Made by a program: the position numbers and the translations under genes. Below the pieces are notes generated by a model. That model saw only the letters and a program-made list of their open reading frames with translations, did no database searches and was not told the origin of the DNA. Below are positions 7,374 to 14,992 of a DNA stretch of 25,021 nt, in pieces (position 1 is the stretch's first letter; each line of letters opens with the position of its first letter). The DNA is from JAMOAD01 sp023621955. Lineage in GTDB: Bacteria; Acidobacteriota; Aminicenantia; JAMOAD01. The DNA lies in contig DAONEM010000031.1 in assembly GCA_035403085.1 (NCBI GenBank), forward strand, positions 1-25,021. The letters run 5' to 3'.

Positions 7374-8216
7374 TCAGGGCCTCTTCTCTTCGGAGGGGGC
7401 TTCCCGGGAGGGCTCCGTCGGGGGAGGACACCTCTTGAGGGCCGCCTCGCGCAGGAGGCGGTTGACGGGAACCTGAAGAGCGTCTGCCTCTGCAAGAACC
7501 CGAAGGAGATCCCCACACCGCCCCTCAAGGTAGAGGAGGTTGATCAGGTTGTTGTAACTCTTCTCGTGCCGGTTGTCGTTGGCAATGGCCTTGCCGTAGG
7601 CGTCGGCGGATTCGTTACGCCTGTTCAACTTGAAGAGGAGATTCCCTTCGGTATAGAAATAGTCGGCCGGGACCTTGTCCTCGGTGGGCATGGGCCTTCC
7701 AAGGTCTTCTGTGATTCTCCGGAGCTCCGCCTGGATGCTGTCGATTTCCGCCTGAAGGTTGGGGACATAACAGCGGTTGGGATTGCGGATCAGGGTCAGG
7801 ACATCGTTCTGTCTCACCTCAAGGCTCTCTTGGACCTTGCGGAGGTTCTCTCGGCGAACCCTCTCTTGGTTGATCTTGAACCCGGCGAAACGGGGGTAAA
7901 GCTCCTGAGCCATTCGAACCCTCTCCAAACCTTGGGTGTACTCACCGCGAAGGTAGTGAACCTGGGCCTGAAGGTTCAACGCATCGGAGTGAAAGGAGAC
8001 GATTTTTAAACACTCCTTCAACCCCTTGAGGGCTTTGTTGAAATCCCGCTTCTGAAAATCGACGACCGCCTTGTCAAAGCTGATCTGGGAACGGGAGAAG
8101 GCCTCCTGGCTGACGCTCTTCTCCTTCCCGGAGAGAAACGCCAGGGGAAGAAGCATGAACAAGGTCAACGGGAAGAACCAGGAGTAGAACCTCTGTGAAG
8201 CGATTCTCTGTCCCAT
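7374..8216 (-). CDS. Secreted or membrane-anchored TPR protein
   Basis: A 280-aa protein of unknown specific role. Residues about 11-29 are a hydrophobic signal or anchor, so the rest should be periplasmic. Two tetratricopeptide-like units cover about 44-111 (a DFNKALKGLKECLK and a LRGEYTQGLERVR type). A charged helical region, probably coiled coil, covers about 113-175. Another TPR pair follows at about 183-250 (EGNLLFKLNRRNESADAYGKA). The last 25 residues are rich in Pro and Glu. GGGGAGG precedes the ATG by about six bases. An extended -10 promoter lies at 8274-8282. TPR arrays usually mediate protein contacts, and I cannot name the partner. Confidence 0.75.
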   Translation of the reverse strand: MGQRIASQRFYSWFFPLTLFMLLPLAFLSGKEKSVSQEAFSRSQISFDKAVVDFQKRDFNKALKGLKECLKIVSFHSDALNLQAQVHYLRGEYTQGLERVRMAQELYPRFAGFKINQERVRRENLRKVQESLEVRQNDVLTLIRNPNRCYVPNLQAEIDSIQAELRRITEDLGRPMPTEDKVPADYFYTEGNLLFKLNRRNESADAYGKAIANDNRHEKSYNNLINLLYLEGRCGDLLRVLAEADALQVPVNRLLREAALKRCPPPTEPSREAPSEEKRP

Positions 8217-8231
8217 CGGGAGCCTCCCCGA

Positions 8232-8250
8232 GAGAGGGTTCTCCCCTCTC
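8232..8250 (-). other. 5' leader hairpin of the TPR gene
   Basis: GAGAGGG (8232-8238) and CCCTCTC (8244-8250) form a perfect 7-bp stem with a five-base loop. It lies inside the predicted leader of the TPR mRNA, between promoter and Shine-Dalgarno, and could influence translation or stability. Confidence 0.4.
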
Positions 8251-8273
8251 GAACTCTTTGCAACCTCTCCCTA

Positions 8274-8282
8274 AGAATAGCA
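8274..8282 (-). promoter_or_regulatory. Extended -10 promoter of the TPR gene
   Basis: The minus strand reads TGCTATTCT, an extended -10 (TGn + TATTCT). Transcription would start near 8267, giving a leader of about 50 bases that contains the 8232-8250 hairpin and a good Shine-Dalgarno. Confidence 0.5.
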
Positions 8283-8442
8283 CTGTTTCGAAACCGGCGC
8301 CAGAAAGAGGGGAAAACGAGAGGGAAGGCGTCGGAGAGAGCCCTGGGCCGCTCAAGGTTTGGAAAACCCCTCTCGGAGAAACCGCTAGGGGTTTGGACAC
8401 TTTCGTTGGGAGAGAAGTTCCGGCGTGTTCGACAGGGGAGTG
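8283..8442. other. Divergent intergenic region with a compound stem-loop
   Basis: This is the core of the 352-base gap between the TPR and radical SAM genes. I see no gene in it. Its main structure is AAACCCCT (8364-8371) paired with AGGGGTTT (8387-8394), enclosing CGG/CCG with an AGAAA loop and symmetric CT/CT internal mismatches. The hairpin lies about 50 bases upstream of the plus-strand promoter. TTTGGA occurs on both sides (8358-8363 and 8392-8397). Confidence 0.45.
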
Positions 8443-8451
8443 TGGTATAGT
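8443..8451 (+). promoter_or_regulatory. Extended -10 promoter of the radical SAM gene
   Basis: TGGTATAGT is an extended -10, and the preceding bases make TGTGGTATA, identical to the purL promoter core. No convincing -35 is present, as is common for extended -10 promoters. Predicted start about 8458, leaving a leader of about 110 bases. Confidence 0.55.
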
Positions 8452-8546
8452 CTACAGATAGGGTTGTCAAAGGGAGAGAGCGGTGGAGTGTGTCGAGGCA
8501 AAGAAGAAGGAAAAGAGGGGAACCTCTCCGAGAGAGAGTGTTGAAA

Positions 8547-8562
8547 ACCGTATAGGGACGGT
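8547..8562 (+). other. Small hairpin presenting the ribosome site
   Basis: ACCGT (8547-8551) pairs with ACGGT (8558-8562), leaving the loop ATAGGG. AGGG in the loop is the only Shine-Dalgarno-like sequence before the GTG start at 8569, about 11 bases away. It may help or control initiation at this weak start. Confidence 0.35.
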
Positions 8563-8568
8563 CCACCG

Positions 8569-10146
8569 GTGCTGGTTGTTCTGATCTCCCCCCACGGGAG
8601 CATCATCGCCTACGGGTTAAGGCTTCTCTCCTCCTGTTTGGGTAAGGCCGGCCATAGGGTGCGCATGATTTTTCTCCCTTTCCCGGAAGAGATCGAACCG
8701 ATCCCCGGTCGACAAGAACGGCTCCGTTATCCGCAGCGACTTCTTGACGAGATTGTCGCCCTTTGCCGGGGAGCCGGGCTGATCGGAATTACCTCCTCCA
8801 CGCTTCAGGCCCCCCGGGTCGCCTTGCTGAGCGACTACCTCAGGGAGAGGCTTTCGATTCCGGTGGTCCTCGGCGGAATCGATCCCACCATCAACCCTGA
8901 GGGAACGCTCGCCCATGGGGATTTCGTCTGTGTCGGAGAGGGAGAGAAGACGATCGTCGAACTGGCGGAAGCCTTGGAAAAGGGAGGAGCGGTTTCGAGC
9001 ATCGGAAACCTCGTCTACCGGGACTCGGAGGGGAAACCTGTTCACAACCCCTTGAACCCCCTGGTGGAGAACCTTGACGCCCTTCCTTACCCGGACTACC
9101 GGATCGAGGAGCACTTCCTCCTCCACCAGGGAAGGGTCGTTCCTATGACCGAGCCTCTAGCCCTCTGGCATCTGACAGACGGGTACACCTTCGGGAACGG
9201 ATCGGCCTACCACATCTGGGCAACCCGTGGTTGTCCCCACCGTTGCGCCTACTGCGGCAACAGCGTCTACCATGGTCTCTACCCCTCCTGGGGAAGAGTC
9301 CGCCGGATGAGCCCGGAGAGAATCGTCGCGGAGGTTGAGGCGATGAGGAGGCTCATGCCCTTCGTTTCGGAGGTCGCCTTCATGGACGACACCTTCTTTT
9401 CCGCTTCCGACCTAGAGATCGAGTCCTTTGCCAGCTGTTACAAAGAACGGGTCGATCTCCCTTTCTTCGCCTGCACGAGCCCGACAACCCTGACCGAACG
9501 TAAACTGAAGGCCCTTGTGGAGGCGGGGCTCAAATATGTCTGGATGGGGATTCAATCGGGAAGCCCTCGGGTACAGGCGATTTACAGGAGGAACAACCGG
9601 CCCGAACAGATCGTGAAGGCGGCGGCCCTGCTCTCCCAGGCGGTACCTCGAATCCGCCCACCCGTCTTCGATATCATCATGGACCCCTTCTTTCAGAATC
9701 CAGAGGATCAACGGTTGACACTTCGTCTCCTTGCGGAACTTCCTCGACCTTTCCAGCTGGCCCTCTATTCCATGACCCTCTTTCCGGGGACCGAAATCAC
9801 CGGGAGGGCCCTTGCAGAGGGGCGGGTGGAGAAGGCGGATATCGATCCGGAGAAGAGCCTTGTCAGGCTGGAGAGGAACTCCTACAGGGTTCTTCTCTGG
9901 CTGTTGGGGAGGGGGCTTCCGAAAGTTTTTACAGGGCTTCTTACCCGTCCCCTGGTTTTCAGGTTCCTAAGGAGCGGAATCTTCAACCCCCTTTGGGGCT
10001 CATTGGGGGCCCTTCTTGATAGGAAGGAGGGAAAGCAGTTGCTCTCCTGGACATGGGCTCACCGGGTCAGGGTGATGAAGAGGTTTTACCCCTCCTTTCC
10101 CACAGAGGATCTTTCCGTACCCCACCTTGGGGGAAAACGGAGGTAG
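8569..10146 (+). CDS. B12-binding-domain radical SAM protein
   Basis: A 525-aa radical SAM enzyme of the cobalamin-binding class. Residues about 1-140 are a B12-binding-type Rossmann domain (GITSSTL, VVLGGIDPT, VGEGE). The radical SAM core carries the [4Fe-4S] site C222-x3-C226-x2-C229 in GCPHRCAYC, then FMDDTFF, a strand-helix pattern typical of this class, and WMGIQSGS. The last 100 or so residues are a helical C-terminal domain. Such enzymes often methylate or cyclise unactivated carbons, for example in lipid, cofactor or natural-product pathways. No neighbouring gene identifies the substrate. GTG at 8569 is the first possible start after an in-frame stop at 8542. The gene stands alone with its own promoter and leader. 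Confidence 0.88.
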   Translation: MLVVLISPHGSIIAYGLRLLSSCLGKAGHRVRMIFLPFPEEIEPIPGRQERLRYPQRLLDEIVALCRGAGLIGITSSTLQAPRVALLSDYLRERLSIPVVLGGIDPTINPEGTLAHGDFVCVGEGEKTIVELAEALEKGGAVSSIGNLVYRDSEGKPVHNPLNPLVENLDALPYPDYRIEEHFLLHQGRVVPMTEPLALWHLTDGYTFGNGSAYHIWATRGCPHRCAYCGNSVYHGLYPSWGRVRRMSPERIVAEVEAMRRLMPFVSEVAFMDDTFFSASDLEIESFASCYKERVDLPFFACTSPTTLTERKLKALVEAGLKYVWMGIQSGSPRVQAIYRRNNRPEQIVKAAALLSQAVPRIRPPVFDIIMDPFFQNPEDQRLTLRLLAELPRPFQLALYSMTLFPGTEITGRALAEGRVEKADIDPEKSLVRLERNSYRVLLWLLGRGLPKVFTGLLTRPLVFRFLRSGIFNPLWGSLGALLDRKEGKQLLSWTWAHRVRVMKRFYPSFPTEDLSVPHLGGKRR

Positions 10147-10289
10147 GAGGAAAAGCCCCTCTGGGGGGACCTTCATCCGGACGAGCGGCTTCCTTCCTCG
10201 GGCCGCCGCCCCCTAGGCCCGACAACCCCCTACGCGAAGCGCCGTAAGGGAGTCTCCGTTGGAAGTTCGTGCAAGAAAAACTGGGAAAA
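10147..10289. other. Intergenic hairpins after the radical SAM gene
   Basis: First part of the 252-base gap before comEC, with no gene visible. TCGGGCC (10198-10204) pairs with GGCCCGA (10216-10222) over 11 bases. A second stem pairs CCC-TACG (10228-10234) with CGTA-A-GGG (10243-10250), with one bulge. Neither is followed by a T-run. They may form the 3' end of the radical SAM transcript. Confidence 0.4.
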
Positions 10290-10309
10290 AATGGAGTGTC
10301 CATTGTAGG
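10290..10309. repeat. REP-like hairpin, copy 2 of GGAGTGTCC motif
   Basis: AATGGA (10290-10295) and TCCATT (10299-10304) form a perfect 6-bp stem around GTG. The block 10293-10309 matches 101-117 at 14 of 17 positions, both ending in GTAGG and both preceded by an A-rich tract. Confidence 0.45.
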
Positions 10310-10345
10310 GGGGAAAGTCGAAGGGCCCTCCCCTCCGTCGTGGCG

Positions 10346-10374
10346 TTGCCTTTCCCTTGAATTTTCACTATTCT
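10346..10374 (+). promoter_or_regulatory. comEC promoter
   Basis: TTGCCT (10346-10351), a 17-bp spacer and TATTCT (10369-10374). Transcription would start near 10381, downstream of the in-frame ATGs at 10357 and 10375. This supports translation from 10399. Confidence 0.6.
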
Positions 10375-10398
10375 ATGAAGAGGAAGGAGGAGGGGAGG

Positions 10399-12708
10399 AT
10401 GCGGTTTACCCACTGGCCTAGACTCTTGGGGGGGGCTCTCTTGGTGGGGTTCCTCTGCTTCTTTCGCCCGGTTCCCCTCTCACTTCTCACTTCTTTCTCA
10501 GGGTTTCTCCTCCTAGGGGTTCTCTTCCTCCTGCCCTCCTTGAGGCGGTATTTCCCCTTTTTCCTGGCCCTCTCGTTCCTCTTCCTCTTCGCCCTCCGCT
10601 TCACCGCCTCCCTGGAGAGGGCCGAGGAGTTGAGAAACCTCGTGGAAAGGCTCTCCGGGAAGGGCGTCGTCGAGGTCGAGGCCGTCGTTGAGGAGACCTG
10701 CGAGAGGGACATCCGGGGAGTGAGCCATACGGTCTTGCTTCTGAAGGGGTGGAGCGGGAGGGTCCGAGTCGAGGGAATCCGTCTCGCGGTGACGACGAAC
10801 TCGAAGGCCGGAACTCTTCCCCTTCCCGGCCAGAGAGGGCTCTGGCCTCTGCGCATCCGGCCTCTGGACGATCCGACCTTCTTCCGTTTCTCCTTCCTCT
10901 CCTTCAACTCTCTCTCCAGAAACCTTCACGGCCGGGGTTCCCTCAAGTCTTTCCTCCAGGTGCAGAGGAGGGGAGGGGGCAAACCGTGGTTGACCCTTCC
11001 CGCCCGTTTCCAGGAGAGCTACCTCCGCTTCGCCCGGAAGATCGACATTCCCGGGGAGAGAGGCGAGGTCGTTGCGGCGCTGATCGCCGGGACAAGGAAG
11101 GGTCTCTCCGAGGAGCTCTCCTACCGGTGGAAGGAGTCGGGGATCTACCACCTCCTGGCCCTCTCGGGGGCCCACGTCGCCCTTCTCTCCCTGCTTCTGG
11201 AACTGTTCCTGGGTCTCTTCGGACTTCCCCCCAGGAAGAGGGCCCTCCTTCAGATTCTCTGGGCCCCTCTCTTCCTCCTCTTCGTTGGCTTCGATCCCCC
11301 GATTCTCAGGGCCGTGGTGACGCTGACCCTCTTCTTCGTCGCTCGGCTTCTCTGGAAGGACGGGGATGTTCTCTCCCTCCTCGGACTCTCGGGGGTTCTC
11401 CTTCTCTGGTACGATCCCCTTGCCCTCCTGGGTGTATCCTTCCTCCTTACCTACACGATGACCTTCCTCCTGATCGCGGCCTTTCACGCCTTCCCCCTCC
11501 TCTGGAACCTCTCTGGGAGAGTTGAAAAGGCCTTCTATGGGCTCTTCTTTGGGACTCTTTTCGCCCTTCCTCAAGGGATCTTCCTCTTCAACACCGCCCC
11601 CCTGGGGGCTCTCTTCTCCAACCTCGCGGCGACTCTCTTCTCACCCCCTCTCCTGGTCTGCGGCTTCCTCTCTCTCTTCCTCCATCCGCTCTGGGAGGGA
11701 GGGGCGGCCCTCTTTTTCCGCTTCGCCGCCCTCTGGGCGGGGTTCATCGACAAGGCCGCCTCCCTCTTCGCCCCTTGGCACATGCGGATTCCCGGTCCCC
11801 CCCTCCTCCCCCTCTTCCTCTTTGGTACCTTCCTCCTGCTCTTCCTCTTCTGGAAGGGACACCGGTTTCTCACCTTCCTCTTGGCCCACCTTTTCCTGAT
11901 TCTGACAATCCTCTGGCCCGAGAGCCGGGTGAAGGGGCCGGAGGTCACCCTTCTCGACGTAGGGCAGGGCGAGAGCCTCCTCCTGAGGGATCCCCGGGGT
12001 GGAGAGTTTCTGGTCGACACCGGGGGAAGCTATGTAGGTTCCTCTTATGTGGGGGAGCTCTTGGTGGTAACCCCCCTGCTTCTGGAGAGAATCCGCTCCC
12101 TGGAGGGTCTCCTCTTGACCCACCTCCATCCCGACCACTCCGGAGGGGTCTTCCGTGTCATGGCCTCTCTGAGAGTCCGCCGACTCTACCTCTCCCAGAG
12201 GGATCTCCTTCGCCCCGAGGCGGACGGCCTGCTTCGGGAGGCCGAAAGGAGGGAAATCGAGGTCGTCCCGTTGGAGGGAGGGGAGAGGATCCCCTTCGGC
12301 GGGGCCGCGCTTCTCGTCTTTCCCCTTCAACGGAGGCCCAATCCGGGGGTAACCAACTCCGACTCCCTCGTCCTCAAGGTGGAGGGGTGGGGGAGGAGAA
12401 TCCTCCTGACCGGGGACGCGGAGAGGGAGAGGGAGGAGGAGCTCCTGGAGGGGGGCGGCGAATCTCTTCGGGCCGAATACCTCAAGGTGGCCCACCACGG
12501 GAGCAACACCTCCTCCACCGCGGCCTTCCTAGAGGCGGTCTCACCGAGAGCGGCCTTCATCTCCGTCGGCCGAAGGAACCTTCACGGCTTTCCCTCTCCG
12601 AGGGTTCTGGAGAGGTTGAGGGAGCGGGGGGTCTTCACCCTCCGAACCGACCTGAGGGGTTCCCTCCGGCTGATCCTGCCGCAGGAGAGGTGGATGACCA
12701 CAAGATGA
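10399..12708 (+). CDS. comEC: ComEC/Rec2 DNA-uptake channel
   Basis: Inner-membrane channel that passes single-stranded DNA during natural transformation, 769 aa, a normal length. An N-terminal membrane segment and soluble OB-like region (about 1-190) precede the Competence domain with many TM helices (about 205-490), including the family motif LLALSGAHV (H259). The C-terminal metallo-beta-lactamase-like domain (about 515-769) has DVGQGES and the metal motif H575-x-H577-x-D579-H580, then LTGDAE and AHHGSNTS, so the nuclease-type site looks intact. The start at 10399 follows GGAAGGAGG at 8-base spacing; earlier ATGs precede the predicted transcript start. A G8 run covers codons 10-13. No other competence gene is in the window. 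Confidence 0.93.
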   Translation: MRFTHWPRLLGGALLVGFLCFFRPVPLSLLTSFSGFLLLGVLFLLPSLRRYFPFFLALSFLFLFALRFTASLERAEELRNLVERLSGKGVVEVEAVVEETCERDIRGVSHTVLLLKGWSGRVRVEGIRLAVTTNSKAGTLPLPGQRGLWPLRIRPLDDPTFFRFSFLSFNSLSRNLHGRGSLKSFLQVQRRGGGKPWLTLPARFQESYLRFARKIDIPGERGEVVAALIAGTRKGLSEELSYRWKESGIYHLLALSGAHVALLSLLLELFLGLFGLPPRKRALLQILWAPLFLLFVGFDPPILRAVVTLTLFFVARLLWKDGDVLSLLGLSGVLLLWYDPLALLGVSFLLTYTMTFLLIAAFHAFPLLWNLSGRVEKAFYGLFFGTLFALPQGIFLFNTAPLGALFSNLAATLFSPPLLVCGFLSLFLHPLWEGGAALFFRFAALWAGFIDKAASLFAPWHMRIPGPPLLPLFLFGTFLLLFLFWKGHRFLTFLLAHLFLILTILWPESRVKGPEVTLLDVGQGESLLLRDPRGGEFLVDTGGSYVGSSYVGELLVVTPLLLERIRSLEGLLLTHLHPDHSGGVFRVMASLRVRRLYLSQRDLLRPEADGLLREAERREIEVVPLEGGERIPFGGAALLVFPLQRRPNPGVTNSDSLVLKVEGWGRRILLTGDAEREREEELLEGGGESLRAEYLKVAHHGSNTSSTAAFLEAVSPRAAFISVGRRNLHGFPSPRVLERLRERGVFTLRTDLRGSLRLILPQERWMTTR

Positions 12709-12726
12709 CCGCCCCCTGGAGAAGAG

Positions 12727-12755
12727 TTGACTTTTCCCCCCTCCCATTCTAAGAT
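12727..12755 (+). promoter_or_regulatory. Helicase promoter abutting the start codon
   Basis: TTGACT (12727-12732), exactly 17 bases, then TAAGAT (12750-12755). The predicted start of transcription is about 12762, one to three bases before the ATG at 12764. No Shine-Dalgarno is present. The mRNA should be leaderless. Confidence 0.65.
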
Positions 12756-12763
12756 GAGAACCC

Positions 12764-14947
12764 ATGGCCGATAGGATCGACGAACTCCTCAGCCGTCTGG
12801 TTCCCCTGAAAGGTCCCGATGTGCCGACACCCCCTGTGAGGTATCGCTCCGACGATCCCTCTTCGTCCCAGGCCCTCTCTCCACTTCCTCCCGCCCGGTA
12901 CGAACAGCCAGAGTGGAACGAGGACAGCGAGGTCAGGTTGAACAGGCTTCAGGAGATCGGCCGCTCCATAGAGAGCATGGTGGTCTCTAAGCCCTCTCCC
13001 CTTCCCGCCGATAGGAAGTGGAAGATCGATTACCCAAGCGAGCTCAACGAGCGTCAGCTTGCCGCGGTTCTCCAGGATGTGGGCCCGGTCCTGGTCATCG
13101 CCGGAGCGGGGAGCGGAAAGACCCGCACCATCGTCTACAGGGTCGCCTACCTCGTGGAGCGGGGGGTTCCTCCTGAGAGGATTCTCCTCCTCACCTTTAC
13201 CAGGAAGGCCGCACAGGAGATGTTGAGCAGAGTCGGAGCCCTCCTGCGGGAGGAGAGCGTCCAACGGGTCATGGGAGGGACTTTCCACGCCTTCGCCAAC
13301 TCCATGCTCCGCCGTTACGCCCCCATGCTCTCCCTCTCCCCCCGCTTCTCCATCGTGGACACCGCCGACAGCGAAGAGATCATCGACCTGATCCGCCATG
13401 AGCTTCATCTGGAGAAGAAGGAGAAGGCCTTTCCCCGAAAGAATCGGCTCCAGGAGATCATCTCTCGGGCGAGGAACCTCCAGATCTCCGTCGCCGACGT
13501 GATCCGCTCCCAGTTTAAGGGGCTCCTGGAGTATATCACCGAGATCGAAACCATCGACGAGGCCTACCGTCGCTACAAGAAACAGAACCAGGTCTTGGAT
13601 TACGACGATCTTCTGGAGACCTTTCTCGACAACCTGAAGGAGAACGTTTCCTTCCGGGAGAAGATTCAGGAGCATTTCCCCTTCATCCTCGTGGACGAGT
13701 ACCAGGATACCAACGCCGTTCAGAAGGAGATCCTCGATGTCTTGGCCTCCCGGGATCGGAACATCATGGTGGTTGGAGACGACAGCCAGAGTATCTACGC
13801 CTTTCGGGGAGCCCGGTTCGAGAACATCCTCCGCTTCCCCGAGAGCTATCCCGATTGCCGTGTGGTGAAGCTGGAGCAGAACTACAGGAGTACCCAGCCT
13901 CTCCTGGACTTCACCAACAACCTGATCGCCAAGGCGAGAATCGGTTTCCCCAAGACCCTCTTCTCCCTGGACGAACGTCCGGGAAAGCCCAAGGTGGAGC
14001 TCTTCTTCAACCAGGAAGACGAGGCCGAGTTCATCGTCGCCAAGATTCTGGAACTCCGGGAGAGGGATGTTCCCCTCTCGGAGATGGCGGTTCTCTACAG
14101 GGCCGGGTACCATGGAAACTTCGTCCAAGCGGAACTCCTCAAACGGAGCATCCCCTACGTCGTCTACGGGGGAATCCGCTTTGCCGAACGGCGCCACATC
14201 AAAGACATGGTGGCTTACCTGAGGGTCCTCTTCAACCCTTTCGATGCGATCGCCTGGAACAGGATTCTCAAGCTCCTGCCGGGAATCGGACCGGCCACGG
14301 CGAGACGGATCATCGACGCGATTCAGCTCAACCGAGGGCGTCTCGAAGGGGGGGAGATTTCAGGCAAAAAGGGGGGGGAGGAGCTCAAGAAACTGGCCCG
14401 AATCCTCCAGGAGAGCTCACCGGACTCCATGCCGGTGGTCAAGAAGCTGGAGCACCTGAAGGGGTACTATCTGCCTATCCTGAAGACCCTGGAGGATGAT
14501 TACGAGAACCGGGTCATGGATATCGATGTCCTGATGACACTGGCGGTCAAGTACGATGACCGGGTCGAGCGGTTCCTGACGGACTTGGCCCTGGACCCGC
14601 CGTCCCAGAAGTTCCAGGATCGGAACACCCCCCTGGTGGACGAGACCGAAGAGAAGCCCCTGGTCCTCTCGACAGTCCACTCCGCCAAAGGGCTTGAGTG
14701 GAACACCGTCTTCGTTCCCCACCTCCTGGACGGGCTCTTTCCCTCCACGAAGTCCCTCAACAGCTGGGAAGACCTTGAAGAGGAGCGCAGGCTCTTCTAT
14801 GTCGCCTGCACCAGGGCCAAGGAGAGGCTCTACCTGACCTTTCCCTCCCTGGTCGGGCTCTTCGATGCCTTCTTCACCCATCCCTCCCGCTTCCTCGCGG
14901 AGATCGATCCGGACCATTACGAGTACAGGAACTCCGCCCGTCTCTGA
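12764..14947 (+). CDS. UvrD/Rep-family superfamily 1 DNA helicase
   Basis: ATP-dependent 3'-5' DNA helicase for repair or replication restart, 727 aa. The Q-motif region is NERQLAAVL, Walker A AGAGSGKT (113-120), motif II VDEYQDT (D311, E312), motif III GDDSQSIYAFRGA, motif IV QNYRS, motif V TVHSAKGLEW (H639) and motif VI VACTRAKE (R684). All are intact. Two oddities: residues 1-95 form a Pro/Ser/charged extension before the helicase core with PPVRY and PPARY repeats, and the protein ends soon after motif VI, without the basic C-terminal tail/Tudor-like region of UvrD/PcrA. It is therefore Rep-like at that end. G7 and A5G8 tracts occur in the 2B region (14348-14378). Own promoter directly upstream. 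Confidence 0.93.
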   Translation: MADRIDELLSRLVPLKGPDVPTPPVRYRSDDPSSSQALSPLPPARYEQPEWNEDSEVRLNRLQEIGRSIESMVVSKPSPLPADRKWKIDYPSELNERQLAAVLQDVGPVLVIAGAGSGKTRTIVYRVAYLVERGVPPERILLLTFTRKAAQEMLSRVGALLREESVQRVMGGTFHAFANSMLRRYAPMLSLSPRFSIVDTADSEEIIDLIRHELHLEKKEKAFPRKNRLQEIISRARNLQISVADVIRSQFKGLLEYITEIETIDEAYRRYKKQNQVLDYDDLLETFLDNLKENVSFREKIQEHFPFILVDEYQDTNAVQKEILDVLASRDRNIMVVGDDSQSIYAFRGARFENILRFPESYPDCRVVKLEQNYRSTQPLLDFTNNLIAKARIGFPKTLFSLDERPGKPKVELFFNQEDEAEFIVAKILELRERDVPLSEMAVLYRAGYHGNFVQAELLKRSIPYVVYGGIRFAERRHIKDMVAYLRVLFNPFDAIAWNRILKLLPGIGPATARRIIDAIQLNRGRLEGGEISGKKGGEELKKLARILQESSPDSMPVVKKLEHLKGYYLPILKTLEDDYENRVMDIDVLMTLAVKYDDRVERFLTDLALDPPSQKFQDRNTPLVDETEEKPLVLSTVHSAKGLEWNTVFVPHLLDGLFPSTKSLNSWEDLEEERRLFYVACTRAKERLYLTFPSLVGLFDAFFTHPSRFLAEIDPDHYEYRNSARL

Positions 14948-14971
14948 CCTCGCCGCGGCTTGTGGTATAAT
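14944..14971 (+). promoter_or_regulatory. purL promoter
   Basis: CTGACC (14944-14949, overlapping the helicase stop), a 16-bp spacer and the extended -10 TGGTATAAT (14963-14971). Predicted start about 14978 gives a leader of about 20 bases, too short for a riboswitch. Confidence 0.65.
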
Positions 14972-14986
14972 TCTCCAACCACCTCC

Positions 14987-14992
14987 AGGAGG
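14987..14992 (+). promoter_or_regulatory. purL ribosome-binding site
   Basis: Perfect AGGAGG five bases before the ATG. It is preceded directly by CCTCC, so the block CCTCCAGGAGG is self-complementary, though too tight to fold as a simple hairpin. Confidence 0.8.

Noticed and set aside
10357..10398. Longer N terminus for ComEC starting at 10357 or 10375
   Set aside because: The promoter -10 at 10369-10374 implies transcription begins near 10381, after both ATGs, and the strong Shine-Dalgarno points to 10399.
10513..11574. 353-aa open frame on the minus strand opposite comEC
   Set aside because: Glu/Gly-rich shadow of a Leu/Phe-rich membrane protein gene; no supporting signals.
12749..14197. 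482-aa open frame on the minus strand opposite the helicase
   Set aside because: All helicase motifs are on the other strand; the composition (Gly/Leu/Val/Asp-rich) is that of a mirror frame in GC-rich DNA.
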